A DNA stretch of 64,000 nt from Desulfolutivibrio sulfodismutans DSM 3696 (GCF_013376455.1 NZ_CP045504.1:2439001-2503000), one strand, 5' to 3'; numbered from the stretch's first letter, positions 1 through 9,997 are shown. Numbers and translations are program-made. Notes: a model not told the origin generated them from the letters alone.

Positions 1-147
1 GGGGACTCCGACGCCAGGACGCTCTTGTATCTGTTGCTTGCCGGTGAGGCGCTTTTCGTGGTGAGCCTGTTCGTCCTGGGCCCAGAATTCTGGGCCCGCC
101 TCACGCGCCTGTTCGAATGGCCGGGCAAAGAACGGCCGACGGAGTAA
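1..147 (+). CDS. C-terminal end of a small membrane protein (partial)
   Basis: The reading frame is open from the first base and stops with TAA at 145-147, giving 48 residues of a gene that begins outside the window. One hydrophobic segment (about residues 8-27, LLYLLLAGEALFVVSLFVLG) is followed by a short charged tail. The pattern GE-x-LF-x10-FW near the end resembles the small 'transporter suffix domain' membrane proteins found in many bacteria, but so little is visible that this is only a suggestion. The next gene starts 142 bases downstream on the same strand. Confidence 0.5.
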   Translation, partial: GDSDARTLLYLLLAGEALFVVSLFVLGPEFWARLTRLFEWPGKERPTE

Positions 148-289
148 GACCCCGGCTCTGAGGCCGAGGCGACCTGTCCACGCCATTTCGCAGCCAGGGA
201 AACCGGGGGGCCATGGGCCACGCCAGCAGCCGACAACCTCGAAACGCGGTTCGGCGCACACGACGACCGGGCCGGAAGGACGCACCATC

Positions 290-1453
290 ATGGGCAAGAC
301 CGTACTGCTTCTCGGGACCGGGGCCATGGGCAGCCTGGCCGCCCAGACCGTTTCCGCCTTCGACGAGGTGGAGGCACTGATCCTGGCCAGCCTGGATGCG
401 GCCGAGGCCGAGAAGGCGGCCGTCACATGCCGGGGCTCGGCCACGGCCGTGGCCATCGACGTGACCGACCAGGAGCGCCTCGTGCAGCTCATGCGCCGGG
501 CCGACGTGGTGCTCAACTGCGTGGGCCCCTTTTTCCGCTTCGGCCTGCCCATCCTTGAGGCGGCCATTACGGCCGGGGTGGATTATCTGGACATCTGCGA
601 CGACCCCGAGCCGACCAAAAAGATGCTCGACCTGGACGCCACGGCCCGGCAGGCGGGCACAACCGCCATCATCGGCATGGGCGCAAGCCCGGGCCTCAAC
701 AACCTGCTCGGGGCCATGGTCCGCGCCAACCTGGACGAGACCGACCTGCTGGTGGCCGGATGGAACATCGAGGAGAAGACCGGCGACGCCCTGGTCTTTT
801 CCGCCGCCGTGATCCACTGGATGGAGCAGTGCTCGGGTACGATCCTGGAGTGCCGCGACGGCGCGCTGGTGGACGGCCGTCCCCTGGAAGACCTGGTCAT
901 CGACTATCCCGGCCGGGGCAAACGGACCATCTACACCGTGGGCCATCCCGAGCCCGTCTCGTTCCATTATTCCTGGCCCGAGGTCCGGCGCACCCACTGC
1001 GGCATGGTCATGCCCTCGGCCTGGATCGGCATGTTCCGCTCCTACCGCGACGCCATCGACGCCGGAAAGATGACCCTGGAGGAGGCCGGGCGGGATCTGG
1101 TCAAAAACGCCGCCGAGGCGGGGTTCCTCAGCGCCCTGCTGACGCATCTGTCGCGGCTGGTGGACGGGCCGAGGCTGCCGCTGTTCTTCGTCCTGGGCCA
1201 GGGCGCGCGCCACGGCAAACCCGCCACCGTGGCCGCGTCGCTTCGGGCCACGCCGCCGGACATGGCCTCCATGACCGGCATCCCCCTGGCCCTGGGGGCC
1301 ATCATGCACCTGCGCGGCCAGACCAGCGGGACGGGGGTCATGGCCCCGGAGCGGGCCTTTGCGCCGAAAGATTTTTTCGAACTCTTCGCCCCCTACTGCA
1401 CCCTGCCCCGGCCCTGCCCGGCGGACAGGCTGGTGGAGCTGGTCCGGGCATAG
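290..1453 (+). CDS. Saccharopine dehydrogenase-like NAD(P)-binding oxidoreductase
   Basis: A cytoplasmic protein of 387 residues. It opens with a Rossmann dinucleotide-binding loop (GTGAMG, about residues 9-14), followed by the layout of the saccharopine dehydrogenase NADP-binding domain, with NCVGPFF around residue 76 and a catalytic-type C-terminal domain. Family members reduce or oxidise carbon-nitrogen bonds in amino-acid metabolism, including lysine, carboxynorspermidine and related imines. The substrate cannot be told from the sequence. The start is supported by GGAAGGA about ten bases upstream. The carboxylesterase gene follows after about 106 bases on the same strand. No biosynthetic partner lies beside it, so a precise role is not assigned. 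Confidence 0.85.
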   Translation: MGKTVLLLGTGAMGSLAAQTVSAFDEVEALILASLDAAEAEKAAVTCRGSATAVAIDVTDQERLVQLMRRADVVLNCVGPFFRFGLPILEAAITAGVDYLDICDDPEPTKKMLDLDATARQAGTTAIIGMGASPGLNNLLGAMVRANLDETDLLVAGWNIEEKTGDALVFSAAVIHWMEQCSGTILECRDGALVDGRPLEDLVIDYPGRGKRTIYTVGHPEPVSFHYSWPEVRRTHCGMVMPSAWIGMFRSYRDAIDAGKMTLEEAGRDLVKNAAEAGFLSALLTHLSRLVDGPRLPLFFVLGQGARHGKPATVAASLRATPPDMASMTGIPLALGAIMHLRGQTSGTGVMAPERAFAPKDFFELFAPYCTLPRPCPADRLVELVRA

Positions 1454-1559
1454 GACCAAAACGCCGAACCAGCCTTGTTTTTTTCCCATGAGCGGGGCAT
1501 GGATACGATGTGGAGAGAAAGGATTGCGGCTGTATCGACAAAGGAGCACAGGAGCGCCC

Positions 1560-3302
1560 ATGACCGCACGGCCCGACATCCGATGCGCGCCTTGCCCGGG
1601 GCGGCCGCCCTTTCCGGTCGCCACGCCCTCGGACGGTTTCATGACGCCACAAGTCGCCCCGCGTCTCTCCCCTTTCGCGCCCTGGACCATGCGGATCGTC
1701 CTGCTCCTGGCCCTCGGGCTGCTCGGCTGGGCCACCTTCGGCGTGGTCGGCCCGGCCCTGGCCGCCGCCAAAACCATCGCCACGGATTCGGGACCGGTCC
1801 TGCGCCGCTCCGACGGGGTCTACCAGGGCATCCCCTATGCCGCACCGCCCGTGGGGGCCTTGCGCTGGCGGCCGCCGCAACCGGCCCGCCCCTGGACCGG
1901 GCCCCTGGCCTGCGACGCCCCCGGCCCCCAGTGCCCCCAGAATGACGCCGACGGAGACACGGCCGAGGACTGCCTGACGCTTGGCGTGCGCACCCCGGCC
2001 CGCACGGTCGGCGACCGGCTGCCGGTCATGGTCTTTTTCCACGGCGGGGCCTTCCTCTCCGGGGCGGGATCGCTCTCCCTTTATGCGGGCGAGGCCTTGG
2101 CGCGCGAGGGAGTGGTCCTGGTGACCGTGAACTACCGCCTGGGGGCCCTGGGGTTCATGGCCCATCCGGCCCTGTCCGCCGAATCGCCCCTGGGCGTCTC
2201 CGGCAACTACGGCCTGCTCGACCAGCAGGCGGCCCTTTCCTGGGTCCGGCGCAACATCGCGGCCTTTGGCGGCGACCCGGACAACGTGACCGTGTTCGGC
2301 CAATCGGCCGGAGCCGCGTCCGTACTGGCGCATCTGGTCAGCCCGGCCGCCGCCGGGCTGTTCCACAAGGCCATCCTGCAAAGCCCCGTGGCGCCCGGGG
2401 CCTTGCGCCGTCTGAAGGACGCGGTCCACGGCGTCGCCCCGGCCGAGGATATCGGCCGCCGCATTGCCGCCCGGCTTGGCGCGGACACGGAACCCGACAC
2501 CCTGGCCGCCCTGCGCGCCGCCTCCGTCGAGGACATCCTGGACGCGACCGAGGCCCTGAGGCCCGAGGCCGGCCTGGAGGTGGCCGGGATCGTGTGCTCG
2601 CCCACGGTGGACGGCGTTGTCGTGCCGGATCATCCCCTGAAGCTTTTTGCCACGGGCAGGCAGCACCATGTGCCGCTGATCATCGGCACGACCGCAAACG
2701 AATCCTCCCTGTTCCTGGACCACCTCGATCCCCCGGCGGACACGACGCAGGCCTATGTCCGGCTGGCGACCCGCCGCTTCGGAGACGACGCGAAAAAGGC
2801 GCTGGCCCTGGCCCCGGGACGGGAACCCGGACTGTGGAAGGATCTGGAACGGCTTGTCAGCGTCCGCTGGTTCCTGGCCCCGGCGGAGTTCCTGGCCCGG
2901 GCCCAGGCCGCCTCCGGGTCGCCATGCTTCGTCTACCGCTACGGACTCCCCCCGCCGCTTGGGGCGCTTGCCGCCCTGGAGGACGAGGGCGACGCCCTGG
3001 GCGTCTCCCCGCAGCAGGCCGGGGTTCCCCACGGGGCGGAGCTTTTCCCGGTCTTCGGCTTCGAGAGCCCGTGGCTCGGCTTCGACGACGCCGACCGGGA
3101 CGTGGGCCGGGCCATGCGCGCCGCCTGGGCCTCGTTCGCCAGGACCGGCCGTCCTGTCGTGGCGGGCGGCCCGACGTGGCCGGGCTTCGATCCGGCCGCG
3201 CCCCGGATCATGGCCTTCGGCAAGACCCCGGCGGCGACCCCCCTTCCGAAGGAGCCGCTCGTGCCCCTGGCCGAGCGTTCCTGGCAGACCACCACCTATT
3301 AA
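1560..3302 (+). CDS. Secreted type-B carboxylesterase
   Basis: An alpha/beta-hydrolase of the carboxylesterase type-B family, 580 residues, expected to hydrolyse carboxylic esters. Visible signatures are the oxyanion-hole motif FFHGGAF, the nucleophile elbow GQSAGA (Ser about residue 249) and the catalytic histidine in PHGAELFPVFG (about 491). The ATG at 1560 has AGGAG five bases upstream, the best ribosome site. It gives a long N-terminal region before the hydrophobic stretch starting at MRIVLLLALGLLGW (ATG at 1689) that ends in ALAAA, a likely signal peptide. Internal starts at 1641 and 1689 lack good ribosome sites but would give a more ordinary signal peptide. The protein is probably periplasmic or outside the cell. 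It stops 12 bases before the efflux adaptor, so co-transcription is likely. Confidence 0.87.
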   Translation: MTARPDIRCAPCPGRPPFPVATPSDGFMTPQVAPRLSPFAPWTMRIVLLLALGLLGWATFGVVGPALAAAKTIATDSGPVLRRSDGVYQGIPYAAPPVGALRWRPPQPARPWTGPLACDAPGPQCPQNDADGDTAEDCLTLGVRTPARTVGDRLPVMVFFHGGAFLSGAGSLSLYAGEALAREGVVLVTVNYRLGALGFMAHPALSAESPLGVSGNYGLLDQQAALSWVRRNIAAFGGDPDNVTVFGQSAGAASVLAHLVSPAAAGLFHKAILQSPVAPGALRRLKDAVHGVAPAEDIGRRIAARLGADTEPDTLAALRAASVEDILDATEALRPEAGLEVAGIVCSPTVDGVVVPDHPLKLFATGRQHHVPLIIGTTANESSLFLDHLDPPADTTQAYVRLATRRFGDDAKKALALAPGREPGLWKDLERLVSVRWFLAPAEFLARAQAASGSPCFVYRYGLPPPLGALAALEDEGDALGVSPQQAGVPHGAELFPVFGFESPWLGFDDADRDVGRAMRAAWASFARTGRPVVAGGPTWPGFDPAAPRIMAFGKTPAATPLPKEPLVPLAERSWQTTTY

Positions 3303-3314
3303 ACGGAGAGCGGA

Positions 3315-4505
3315 ATGCGCCATCACCCCCACAGCACATCCGGCCCGGACGACAGGAGTATGGCGTCCCGGAAGGCGACACGCCACGGCCGCCGGGCCAT
3401 GGCCTCCCTTTTCGCCCTGGCCCTTTTTCTGGCCCTTACGGCCTGCGCCGAGGACAAACCGCCCTTCGAGAAGCCGCCCACGCCCGTGGAGGTCGTGTCC
3501 GTGGAGGCCTTGCCCGTGGGCGACGCCCTGACCTATTCGGCCACGCTCGTCCCCAACGAGCGCGTGGAACTGGCCTTCAAGGTCGGCGGCTACGTGAAGG
3601 ACATCGCCACGGCCCAAGGCCCGGGCGGTACGCCGCGCATCCTGCAAAAAGGCGACACGGTGAAACGGGGCATGGTCCTGGCGGCGCTTAGGGACGACGA
3701 TTACCAGGCCGCGCTCAAAAAGGCCCAGGCCGCCCGGGAGGAGGAACTGGCGTCGCTTCGCGAGGCCACCATCAATTTCGAACGCTACCAGACCCTCTAC
3801 AACCAGAAGGTGGTGGCCAAAAGCGAACTCGACAAGGCCAGGGAGAAGTTCGACTTCTACAGGGCCTCGTCCGACCGCACCACGCACCAGATCGAGGAGG
3901 CCAGCCTTCAGTTGAAAGACACGGTGCTCGTCTCTCCCCTGGACGCCCTGGTCCTGTCCCGGTCCATCGAAAAGGGAACCCTGGTGGCCACGGGAACCCT
4001 GGCCTTCGTCCTGGCCGACCTGTCCACGGTCAAGGCCGTGCTCGGCGTGCCCGATTTCATGCTGCGGCACGTACATCCCGGCGACACCGTGCCCATCCGG
4101 GTGGAGGCCCTGGGCAACCAGGTCTTTCCGGGCATCGTGCTCTCGGTGGCCCCCTCGGCCGACCCCAAAAGCCGGGTCTTCGACGTGGAGGTGGCCATCC
4201 AAAACCCGGACCTGACCCTCAAAGACGGCATGATCGCCTCGGCCACCCTGGCCGGGGAACAGCTCTCGCGGCTCGTTTTGCCGGTCTCCGCCGTGGTCCG
4301 CGACCCCGCCGACCAAAGCGGCTTTCTGGTCTACGTGGCGCTTGAGGGCGACGGCGTGACCACGGCCAAGGGCCACAAGGTGACCATAGGCGACGTGGTG
4401 GGCAACCGGGTGACCCTCATCGAGGGCCCCCAGCCCGGGGCCAGGGTCATCACCACCGGCGCCACCATGGTCTCTGACGGCGCCCCCGTGCGCGTCATCA
4501 AATAG
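3315..4505 (+). CDS. RND efflux periplasmic adaptor (membrane fusion lipoprotein)
   Basis: HlyD/AcrA-type adaptor of 396 residues that would link an inner-membrane RND pump to an outer-membrane channel. A hydrophobic N-terminus ends in a lipobox-like LTAC (Cys about residue 44), so it is probably a lipoprotein. Then come the barrel-sandwich half (VELAFKVGGYV), a coiled-coil helical hairpin at roughly residues 125-195, and the beta-barrel region. GGAGAG seven bases before 3315 supports this start; the internal ATG at 3360 has its purine stretch too close. The pump gene begins 10 bases after the stop. No TolC-like outer-membrane gene is present in the window, so the channel must be encoded elsewhere. 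Confidence 0.92.
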   Translation: MRHHPHSTSGPDDRSMASRKATRHGRRAMASLFALALFLALTACAEDKPPFEKPPTPVEVVSVEALPVGDALTYSATLVPNERVELAFKVGGYVKDIATAQGPGGTPRILQKGDTVKRGMVLAALRDDDYQAALKKAQAAREEELASLREATINFERYQTLYNQKVVAKSELDKAREKFDFYRASSDRTTHQIEEASLQLKDTVLVSPLDALVLSRSIEKGTLVATGTLAFVLADLSTVKAVLGVPDFMLRHVHPGDTVPIRVEALGNQVFPGIVLSVAPSADPKSRVFDVEVAIQNPDLTLKDGMIASATLAGEQLSRLVLPVSAVVRDPADQSGFLVYVALEGDGVTTAKGHKVTIGDVVGNRVTLIEGPQPGARVITTGATMVSDGAPVRVIK

Positions 4506-4515
4506 GGGGCCATCC

Positions 4516-7500
4516 ATGACCATGCACTCAAGCGACGACGCGCGCATCGCCAAAACGCGCAATCTGGCCCGCTATTTCGTCGAGAATCCCCACATCTCGG
4601 CCATCCTGCTCATCCTGGTCCTGGTGTGGGGCTACTTCGGCCTTACGGGCATGCCCCAGCGCAAGGATCCCTATCTGGCCGTGCGCGTGGCCATGGTGCT
4701 GTGCCCCTGGCCGGGCATCGACGCCGAGCGGGTGGAGCTCCAGGTCACCCGGCGCCTGGAACGGTCCATTGCCGAAAACACCCACGTCAAGCGCATCCAG
4801 TCCACCTCCCGCACGGGGCTTTCGGTCATTACCGTGGAACTCACCGAGGACATCGAGGAGACGGGCGAGATCTTCGACGACATCGATCTTCGCATGCGCG
4901 CCGTCCTGGATCTGCCCGAGGGGGCAGGGCCCGTGGTCTTCATGAAGGATTTCGGGGACACGGCGGCGCTGATGCTCACCGTGGCCTCGCCGCCCGTGTC
5001 CGAGGTGGAGGCGGACCTGCGTTCCCGGGAGGTGGTCCGGGTCATGGGCCAGTTGCGGGGCACGGCCCGGGAAGGGACGGCCGCCGACCGGGTGAGCCTG
5101 GCCTTCGTCTTCTCCCATTCGGCCAGCCCGGCCATGGTCCGACGGCAGGCCGAATCCCTGGCCGAATCCCTGGCGAAAAAAGGGCTTTTCTCCGACACCC
5201 AGGTCTACGCCGGCCCAAACCTGGTGGTCCTGGACGGGGCCACGGCGGCCGCGCCCCAGGCCTTGCGCCAGGCGGTCTACGACTATGCGGTCAGCGAGGT
5301 CCATCTCTCGGAAATAAGCCCCGACATCTGGGAACCGGCCGTGATCCGCGACCCGGCAGACGCCCGGAAGGCCCTTCTGGCCGTGGCCGGAAGCAAATAC
5401 AGCTACCGCCAGCTCGAGGCCTACACCGACCAGATCATGCGGCGGCTTTTAGGCGTGCCCATCGTTTCCAAGGTCACCCGGTGGGGCGTGCAGCAGGAGG
5501 CGGTCTATCTGGAATACTCCCAGGAGCGCCTGTCCGCCTATGCCGTGGACCCCTGGCGCATCAAGGAGGCCCTCGCCGCCCGCAACGTCTCGGGGGCGGG
5601 CGGGGTGTTGGAGTTCGGCGGACAGAACCTGGTCATCGACCCCTCCGGACGCTTCACCAGCGAACAAGAGCTGGGGCGGACCATGGTCGCCGCCTCGGGC
5701 TCGGGCCCCGGGGCCTATCTCCAGGATCTGGTGGACATGGAGCGCTACTACCGCACCCCGCCGGAGAACCTCAACTATTTCATGTATAAGGACAAAGAGG
5801 GAACCTGGCGGCGGGCGCTCGGCATCACCCTGGCCGTAAACATGCGCCACGGCCAGAAAATCAGCGATTTCTCCGAACAGGTGGACGAGGCCCTGGCCGA
5901 GGTCACGGCCAGGCTCCCGGAAGACCTGATCATGGCCCGGACCTCGGACCAGCCCCGGCAGGTGGAGGAGAACGTCGAGCTGTTCATGGAGGCCCTTGGC
6001 GACGCCGTCTGGCTGGTGGTCCTGGTGTCGCTTATCGGCTTCTGGGAATGGCGCTCGGCCCTGCTCATGGCCCTGTCCATCCCCATCACCCTGGCCATGA
6101 CCTTCGGCATGATGCATCTCATGCACCTGGACCTGCAACAGGTGTCCATCGCCTCGCTGATTCTGGCCCTGGGGCTTTTGGTGGACGACCCGGTGGTGGC
6201 CAACGACGCCATCAAACGCGACCTGGCCCTGGGACATCCCCCGGGCATCGCCGCCTGGCTCGGCCCCACCAAGCTGGCCCGGGCCATCCTCTTCGCCACC
6301 ATCACCAACTGCATCGCCTATTTGCCCTTCCTTTTGCTCAAGGGCGACACGGGGCGCTACCTGTTCGCCATGCCCGTGGTCATCACGGCCTCGCTTCTGG
6401 CCTCGCGCCTGGTTTCCATGAGCTTCATCCCGTTTCTCGGCCGCTACCTGCTCAAACCATCGGCCAAGCCCGAGCCCTCGGAGGAGGTGCGCCGCACCAA
6501 GGGCTTTTCCGGCATGTACTACAGGCTGGGAGGCTTTCTCATCGACCACCGCTACTGGGTGCTTCTCCTGTCGCTTCTGCCCCTGGCCGGTGGCGTCTAC
6601 CTCCAGACGCACTTAAAGCCCCAGTTTTTCCCAAACGATCTGTCCTACCTGTTCTACGCCGATGTCTGGCTGCCCGAGGACGCGCCCATCCAGGCCACGG
6701 ACGCCGTGGCCCGGCAGGCCGAGGACATCATCCGGGAGACCATGGCCGCCTACGAGGCCGCCCATCCGGGCGAAGACGGCAAGCCCGCCCCGGTGCTCAA
6801 GCAGGTGACGACCTTTGTGGGCGGCGGCGGGCCGCGTTTCTGGTTTTCGGTGTCGCCCGAGCAGTCCCAGCCCAACTACGCCCAGATCCTCATCGAGGTC
6901 ACGGACAAGTGGCTGACGCCGAAGCTCCAGGAGCCCTTGCAAACCGCCCTGGAGTCCCGCATCCCCGGGGCGCGCATCGACATGCGCCAGCTTGAAAGCG
7001 GCGAGCCCGTCGGGGTGCCGGTGCAGATCCGGCTTCTGGGCGAGGACATGCAGGAGCTGCGCCTGCAGGCGCAGAGGCTCAAAGCTCTCTTGCGCGCCCT
7101 GCCCATGGCCTACCGGGTACGCGACGACTGGGGCTCGGAGATCATGAAGGCCAAGCTCACCATCAACCCGGACAAGGCCAACCTGGCCGGGCTGACCAAC
7201 CAGGACGTGGCCCGGTCCTCCATGGCGGCCATGAACGGCCTGGAGGCCACCACCCTGTCCGAGGGCCGCCTGCTCATCCCGGTCATCACCCGGCTTCGGG
7301 CCAAGGAGCGGGCCACCCTGACGGACATCGCCAACCTCTACGTCTATTCCGAGTCCGATCCGGGCAGGCGCGCCACCCTGGGGCAGGTGGCCACCCTGGA
7401 CTTCACGGCGGCCACGGAAAAAATCGCCCGCCGCGACCAGTTCCGGACCATCGTGGTCTCCTGCTTCCCCACCCCGGGGCATCTACCCTCGGAGGTGGTG

Positions 7501-8127
7501 GAGGCGGCCATGCCGCAGATCGAGACCTTCCAGAAGGAGCTGCCCCCGGGCATCCGGCTCCAGATCGGCGGCGAGCATGAGAAACAGGTCAGCGGATTTG
7601 CCGACCTCACGGTGGTCCTGGCCATCTCCGTGGCCGGAATCTATATGGCCTTGCTGTTCCAGTTCAAAAACGCCGTGAAGCCGCTCATCGTCTTTTCGGC
7701 CATCCCCTACGGCGCGGCCGGGGCCATCGCTTCGCTCTACGCCATGGGTTCGCCCTTCGGGTTCATGGCCTTTTTGGGGATCATCAGCCTTATCGGGGTC
7801 ATCGTCAGCCATGTCATCGTTTTATTCGATTTCATCGAAGAAAAGCTTGAAGAGGGCGAGGATCTGCGCACGGCGCTCCTCGACGCAGGCATCCTTCGCT
7901 TACGGCCGGTGATGATCACCGTGGGGGCCACGGTGATCGCCCTGTTCCCCCTGGCCACCTCGGGCGGCCCCCTGTGGGAGCCCCTGTGTTACGCCCAGAT
8001 CGGCGGCCTGACCGCAGCCACCTTCATCACCCTGCTCATGGTGCCGGTCATCTATTCCATCGCGGCCTTCGACCTAAAAATCATCCCGGCCTCCGTGCCA
8101 CGCCAGGAAAAAGACCACGCAGCATAG
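4516..8127 (+). CDS. RND efflux pump, inner-membrane transporter with an enlarged porter domain
   Basis: Proton-driven AcrB-family pump, 1203 residues. TM1 is near residues 27-45. The proton-relay segment is ALGLLVDDPVVANDAI (adjacent aspartates near residue 560), and the second half repeats the fold and ends with the last transmembrane helices before a short basic tail. AcrB-type pumps are usually 1030-1060 residues. The excess lies mostly between about residues 165 and 294, after SEVEADL and before YSYRQLEAYTDQI, where a stretch of about 125 residues is inserted in the first periplasmic porter region. A purine-rich AGGGGG precedes the start. It forms an operon with the adaptor. The substrate is not predictable; organic solvents or drugs are typical for the family. 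Confidence 0.93.
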   Translation: MTMHSSDDARIAKTRNLARYFVENPHISAILLILVLVWGYFGLTGMPQRKDPYLAVRVAMVLCPWPGIDAERVELQVTRRLERSIAENTHVKRIQSTSRTGLSVITVELTEDIEETGEIFDDIDLRMRAVLDLPEGAGPVVFMKDFGDTAALMLTVASPPVSEVEADLRSREVVRVMGQLRGTAREGTAADRVSLAFVFSHSASPAMVRRQAESLAESLAKKGLFSDTQVYAGPNLVVLDGATAAAPQALRQAVYDYAVSEVHLSEISPDIWEPAVIRDPADARKALLAVAGSKYSYRQLEAYTDQIMRRLLGVPIVSKVTRWGVQQEAVYLEYSQERLSAYAVDPWRIKEALAARNVSGAGGVLEFGGQNLVIDPSGRFTSEQELGRTMVAASGSGPGAYLQDLVDMERYYRTPPENLNYFMYKDKEGTWRRALGITLAVNMRHGQKISDFSEQVDEALAEVTARLPEDLIMARTSDQPRQVEENVELFMEALGDAVWLVVLVSLIGFWEWRSALLMALSIPITLAMTFGMMHLMHLDLQQVSIASLILALGLLVDDPVVANDAIKRDLALGHPPGIAAWLGPTKLARAILFATITNCIAYLPFLLLKGDTGRYLFAMPVVITASLLASRLVSMSFIPFLGRYLLKPSAKPEPSEEVRRTKGFSGMYYRLGGFLIDHRYWVLLLSLLPLAGGVYLQTHLKPQFFPNDLSYLFYADVWLPEDAPIQATDAVARQAEDIIRETMAAYEAAHPGEDGKPAPVLKQVTTFVGGGGPRFWFSVSPEQSQPNYAQILIEVTDKWLTPKLQEPLQTALESRIPGARIDMRQLESGEPVGVPVQIRLLGEDMQELRLQAQRLKALLRALPMAYRVRDDWGSEIMKAKLTINPDKANLAGLTNQDVARSSMAAMNGLEATTLSEGRLLIPVITRLRAKERATLTDIANLYVYSESDPGRRATLGQVATLDFTAATEKIARRDQFRTIVVSCFPTPGHLPSEVVEAAMPQIETFQKELPPGIRLQIGGEHEKQVSGFADLTVVLAISVAGIYMALLFQFKNAVKPLIVFSAIPYGAAGAIASLYAMGSPFGFMAFLGIISLIGVIVSHVIVLFDFIEEKLEEGEDLRTALLDAGILRLRPVMITVGATVIALFPLATSGGPLWEPLCYAQIGGLTAATFITLLMVPVIYSIAAFDLKIIPASVPRQEKDHAA

Positions 8128-8165
8128 GCCCACAAGGGAGGGGGACTCCCTTCGTCGGCTCGCAA

Positions 8166-8197
8166 AAATCCCCCGGAACCGAGGTTTCGGGGGATTT
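8166..8197. terminator. Bidirectional rho-independent terminator between convergent genes
   Basis: Perfect outer arms AAATCCCCCG and CGGGGGATTT enclose an inner AACC/GGTT pairing. T-rich sequence flanks both sides (GTTT on the plus strand, TTTTT on the minus strand). It lies between the stop of the RND pump gene and the stop of the minus-strand aspT gene, where one hairpin can serve both transcripts. Confidence 0.85.
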
Positions 8198-8289
8198 GTT
8201 TCTGCGGGGCGACGTGGAGGCGGTCCCGACGACCCTCGCCGCGACAGCGGCAAGCCGCCGCTGCCCGGCACGACGACGGCCGGAGACGG

Positions 8290-9984
8290 TCATCCTTTCA
8301 AAAGGAGGACGATGACCAGCCCCCACATGGTCAAAAGGGTGTTGCTGACCGCGTAGGGCACCGTATAGCCGAGCATGGGGATGTTGCTTTTGGCCGCATC
8401 CGCGACCATGCCCACCGAGGCCGTGCTGGTGCGCGCGCCGCCGCAGCAGCCGAGGTTGATGGCCGGGTCGATTTTAAAGACATGCTTGGCGATAAGCGGG
8501 GCCAGGAGCATGGGCACGGCCGTGGCCACGACCCCCCAGAAAAAAAGCCCCCACCCGGCGATCTTGAGCCCGGAAATGAATTCCGGCCCGGACGAGATGC
8601 CCACCACGGCGATAAAGGTGTTGAGCCCAACGGAATTCATAAACCAGAGCGACGGGGCCGGGATGCGGCCGAAGGTGGGATGCACGGAGCGCAGCCACCC
8701 CGCGACCAGCCCCAGGATCAACGCCCCGCCGGACGAGGACAGGGTCAGGGGGATGCCCGAAATCGGGACGGTGACGGAGCCCAGGACGCCGCCCAGGGCG
8801 ATGGCCAGTCCCACGAACACCATGTCGGTCAGGCTCGACGGCCGATCCTCGTAGCCCAGATGCGCCGCCAGCCGATCCAGATGGCCGGTGGACCCGCTGA
8901 TCCGCAGGATGTCCCCGCGATAGATCTTCGTCTGGGCCAGAAGGGGAATGGACACGCCCGCCGCGCCCCGGGTCAGTTTTTTCAAAAACACCCCCCGGGC
9001 GAAGGGCTCCTGGGACAGATCGAGCAGGGTCCGGCCGTTGACGCTTTTTTTGGTGACCACCAGGTCCAGCGACTCCATGGGGATGGACAGCAGTTCGCGG
9101 TCCTCCACCTCCACGGCCAGTTTCTCCATGGTCCCGGCCAGGGTCTCGTGATGCCCGGACACGGCCACGGCGTCCCCGGCCTGGAGCACGGTCTCGGGGG
9201 CGAAGTCCATGATCCGGCCGTCCCGGCGCAGGCGCTCCACGAAGATCCGCGACTGCGGCGGCCCGGACTCCGCCTCGGCCACGGTCTTGCCGTCCAGGGC
9301 GGAACCCTTCTCGATCCTGAAGGCCCGGACGTCGATGGAATGCCAGGCGGTATGGATGCCGCCGGAGGGCGTTCCGGCCGACATTTTGGCCTCGTAGTCC
9401 TTGCAGGCCTGGGGAAGATCCACGCCGATCAGCTTCGGGCCAAGGAAGGCCAGGATCCAGCCGGTGCCCAGGGTGCCGAAGAAATAGCACACGGCATAAG
9501 CCACCGGAATCTCCTTGAGCATGGTCCCGGCCGTGTCCGGGGGCAGCCCAAGCTTGCCGATGGCGTCGGTGGACAGGCCGATGGCCGCCGAGATGGTCTG
9601 GGCCCCGGCGAAAAGCCCGGCCCCGAAGCCCAGGTCGAAGCCGCCGAGCTTGATGGCCGCAAAGGTCACCCCCAGGCACAGAAGGCAGATCACCACGGCG
9701 AAGAGGGCCTGCGGGCCGCCGTCGGCGGCCAGGCCGCGCACGAACTGCGGCCCCACGCCATAGCCGATGGCGAAAAGAAACAGGATGAAAAAGACGGATT
9801 TCACGTTGTCGGAGATGGCGATGTCCAACTGGCCGACCAAAACCCCGGTCAGAAGAACCCCGGTCACCGCCCCCAGGCTGAAATTCTTGAATTTGAGGCC
9901 GCCGATCCAATATCCGATCCCAAGGGTCAGAAAAATCGCCAGTTCGGCGTGCTGCCGCAAGGTGGTCACGATCCATTCCGCCAT
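8290..9984 (-). CDS. aspT: Aspartate:alanine antiporter (AspT/YidE family)
   Basis: Integral membrane protein of 564 residues with the AspT layout: an N-terminal block of transmembrane helices (AIFLTLGIGYWIGGLKFKNFS onward), a central cytoplasmic region of about residues 190-365 with two TrkA-C-like domains, and a second helical block containing the glycine-rich CCGGARTSTASVG. In characterised systems AspT swaps external aspartate for internal alanine electrogenically. With aspartate decarboxylase this consumes a proton and generates proton motive force. The immediate upstream gene is that decarboxylase, which makes the family assignment specific. The ATG at 9984 has AAAGGGG upstream. Upstream codons to 10095 are open but not needed. 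A strong hairpin sits directly before the ribosome site. Confidence 0.93.
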   Translation of the reverse strand: MAEWIVTTLRQHAELAIFLTLGIGYWIGGLKFKNFSLGAVTGVLLTGVLVGQLDIAISDNVKSVFFILFLFAIGYGVGPQFVRGLAADGGPQALFAVVICLLCLGVTFAAIKLGGFDLGFGAGLFAGAQTISAAIGLSTDAIGKLGLPPDTAGTMLKEIPVAYAVCYFFGTLGTGWILAFLGPKLIGVDLPQACKDYEAKMSAGTPSGGIHTAWHSIDVRAFRIEKGSALDGKTVAEAESGPPQSRIFVERLRRDGRIMDFAPETVLQAGDAVAVSGHHETLAGTMEKLAVEVEDRELLSIPMESLDLVVTKKSVNGRTLLDLSQEPFARGVFLKKLTRGAAGVSIPLLAQTKIYRGDILRISGSTGHLDRLAAHLGYEDRPSSLTDMVFVGLAIALGGVLGSVTVPISGIPLTLSSSGGALILGLVAGWLRSVHPTFGRIPAPSLWFMNSVGLNTFIAVVGISSGPEFISGLKIAGWGLFFWGVVATAVPMLLAPLIAKHVFKIDPAINLGCCGGARTSTASVGMVADAAKSNIPMLGYTVPYAVSNTLLTMWGLVIVLLLKG

Positions 9985-9997
9985 GGCCTGCCCCTTT

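Noticed and set aside
1338-4562. A very long open frame on the minus strand opposite the esterase and efflux adaptor genes
   Set aside because: It is antisense to well-supported genes, its product is rich in Gly, His, Arg and Gln with no family motif, and such frames are common in GC-rich DNA.
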